DNA of 64,000 nucleotides from Mactromeris polynyma. Lineage: Eukaryota > Mollusca > Bivalvia > Venerida > Mactridae. Position numbers and translations under genes: made by a program. A model generated the notes under the pieces. The model did not search any database. It saw only the letters and a list, made by a program, of their open reading frames with translations, and was not told the DNA's origin. Each line of letters begins with the position of its first letter. Within the stretch, counting starts at the first letter, position 1. Location of the stretch: positions 62,001 to 126,000 of the forward strand of contig JASFXZ010000095.1 of NCBI GenBank assembly GCA_032209605.1, read 5' to 3'. Positions 57,301-60,300 of this stretch are shown here, piece after piece.

Positions 57301-60300
57301 GTCAATTAAATGATTACGATCCTTCAAAAACACGGATGACCCTCAACTCTCTGAGTCAATTAAATGATTACGAACCTTCAAAAACACGGATGACCATCAA
57401 CTCTCAGAGTCAATTAAATGATTACGATCCTTCAAAAACACGGATGACCCTCAACTCTCAGAGTCAATTAAATGATTACGATCCTTCAAAAACACGGATG
57501 ACCCTCAACTCTCTGAGTCAATTAAATGATTACGATCCTTCAAAAACACGGATGACCCTCAAATCTCTGAGTCAATTAAATGATTACGATCCTTCAAAAA
57601 CACGGATGACCCTCAACTCTCAGAGTCAATTAAATGATTACGATCCTTCAAAAACACGGATGACCCTCAACTCTCAGAGTCAATTAAATGATTACGAACC
57701 TTCAAAAACACGGATGACCCTCAACTCTCTGAGTCAATTAAATGATTACGAACCTTCAAAAACACGGATGACCCTCAACTCTCTGAGTCAATTAAATGAT
57801 TACGAACGTTCAAAAACACGGATGACCCTCAACTCTCGGAGTCAATTAAATGATTACGAACCTTCAAAAACACGGATGACCCTCAACCCTCAGAGTCAAT
57901 TAAATGATTTTGAACCTTCAAAAACGAGGTCAACTGGGGTTAAACAACACCTGGGATGGGATCTGGTTTCCTAATAAAACACAATGATGAGTATAACTCG
58001 GATGCACGATATATGACATCATCCATTTCTTGTTTTTCTATTGTAGGTGATGCTTGTCCTGATACTGTTTATAATGGCATTTGCTCAAGCTTTCGCAGCA
58101 GTCATAGCGCAAGTGGTAAGCTATCATATATACTTAATGCCATTAAAACACTACCACAGTCGAACCTCGTTCATTTGAATTCATCGGGTCGAAAATTCTA
58201 TTTCGAATCATGCATGGTTTCGAATTACCCATTTCAATCAGTGTATAAGAAGATATATCGGGACCTGATATTTATTTCGGATGATACTGTGTATTCAGAT
58301 AAAAGGTTGGCGAATAAACGAGGTCCGACTTTATTTCACTTATCCTTCGTTTTGTTCCAAGTGTTCAATGCGTTTTATTGTTACAAATGAGTAAATCATT
58401 CATCAAAAGAAACTTTTACTGTCCTTTAAAACACATTTTCTTTTATTGTCAATTTTGTAAAATAAATTGTACCTATTAGAATACAATCAATTTTGTCACA
58501 TTGTTGTATTGTTTTATTAAAGTACACTTTTGCCTACGAGATCAATCAATCTTTCAATGCATACACTGTTATAGACAAAACAAGAATTCCGGATAATGAA
58601 TTGTATATTGTTATATAATTATTGCTTGTATACAATAGTAAATAACATCTCATCAACATTTCAATGCTGCATGTCACCACTGGTACAAATACTTCCATAT
58701 CCTCACCACCTAATGATGGGACAATCTTCACTGTGAAAGTACTGTGTTCAAGATACTGCATAAGTGATAAAAGAGAGAGAATAAGTAGCTACAGGGAACC
58801 CCACATACATAAGACAGTGCCTCCCCACACTGATCTCCGGGAAATCAACAATCCATAAAACATAAGGCACTTCAAAGTTTGCTACATGGAAATGTCAGCT
58901 TGTTCACCGATGTATCTCCACCACAGATCCAGAGGGTGGGACCATGGGTCTGGACTCCCCCAGAGATTTTGGCAAGAGTGTGTCGTCCATATCTAACCCT
59001 GAATCAACTGCTGGATCCACACATGTATATGTTTAACATTCTTGAGTACTAGTATTCAATGTAACAATGCAACAATACTCCATTCAGGGACAAACAAAAA
59101 TTTCCGCTCGTGAATCTCTGATTCAAATACTTTTAATCATGCGAAAAACTTCACATGTACTGTATTACCTACTAGTATTATATTTTCAGCCTGGGTTTCG
59201 TGACGAGGATTTTTTCCCCCTAACAGTGCTAGCGATGACCCTTGGAGAGATAAACTTCGTTGATGTCTTTGTGGAGAGTGACAATGCACCGTTTAAGTTT
59301 GATTCTTACATCATTGTCACTCTATTCATGATTGTAATGCCTATCGCTCTCATGAATTTGCTGGTACGAATAGTTTATATAATATATATGAGCGTTGCCA
59401 TGACAAAGCCTGTATTAGTGACGTTGGTTACGACATAGAGTATTTCCCCAAGTTTTGATGTCACAAAATAAGCACTTTGAAGATGTTTTGGAGGCTTAAT
59501 ACAATGTAGTGACTTGTAGAATTATAGAATTATACAAACGAGGAAATATTAACAAGTATTGCATGATTTTTTTGTCCAATTTGAAAAGCAGATCATAGTT
59601 TTAAGGATTATGTACATTCTGACACAGTGTCATCATTTTGTAGCTTACTTTTGCATCTTGTTCTTAATATTTGAATTGCTATAAATAGAAAAGTAGACGA
59701 TTTTAATACAAAAGTTGAAAAATATATCTGTTACAAAATGTAAAAGAACTGAAAAAGGACATTTTGGTCACTAATACAGTTTTATCATGGGACAGCTCGT
59801 ATTATAATGCTATGGATAGATTTGTCAATGTTAGAAAAATGTGCATCCAGGCTGGAGCTCACATTGCAACGCTTGCTTACAGGAGAATCGCGCTACCGAC
59901 TGAGCTAAGTAGCCCTGCGTTTAACGGTTACGGTTAACTGTGGCGAACGTTTTGTATTGTATCCCTTGCCCACCGTATCACATTGGCTACACACGGGAAC
60001 TAAATTGCAATACGTTACGAAACGATAGGGCTGATAGCTGTAACTGAACGCAGGGCAGACTGCTTTACATATTTTATGTCCTTTAGTGGGCAGGTGGTCA
60101 CAGTGACGGACTATCATTTGCTAAATATGAAACGTTCCTGCCATTGGGTTATGTTCTGTTTTGTATTTAGTTAACTATTCATGCATACCAAAGACTTCCT
60201 GAAAGTTTACAAAAAGTCTTTTGTTTTTGGACTGACAAGGCCTTAAAATCAAAAATCTGTCGGACCAAAATAGAATCCCATGGAACAGAACTCAGAAATT

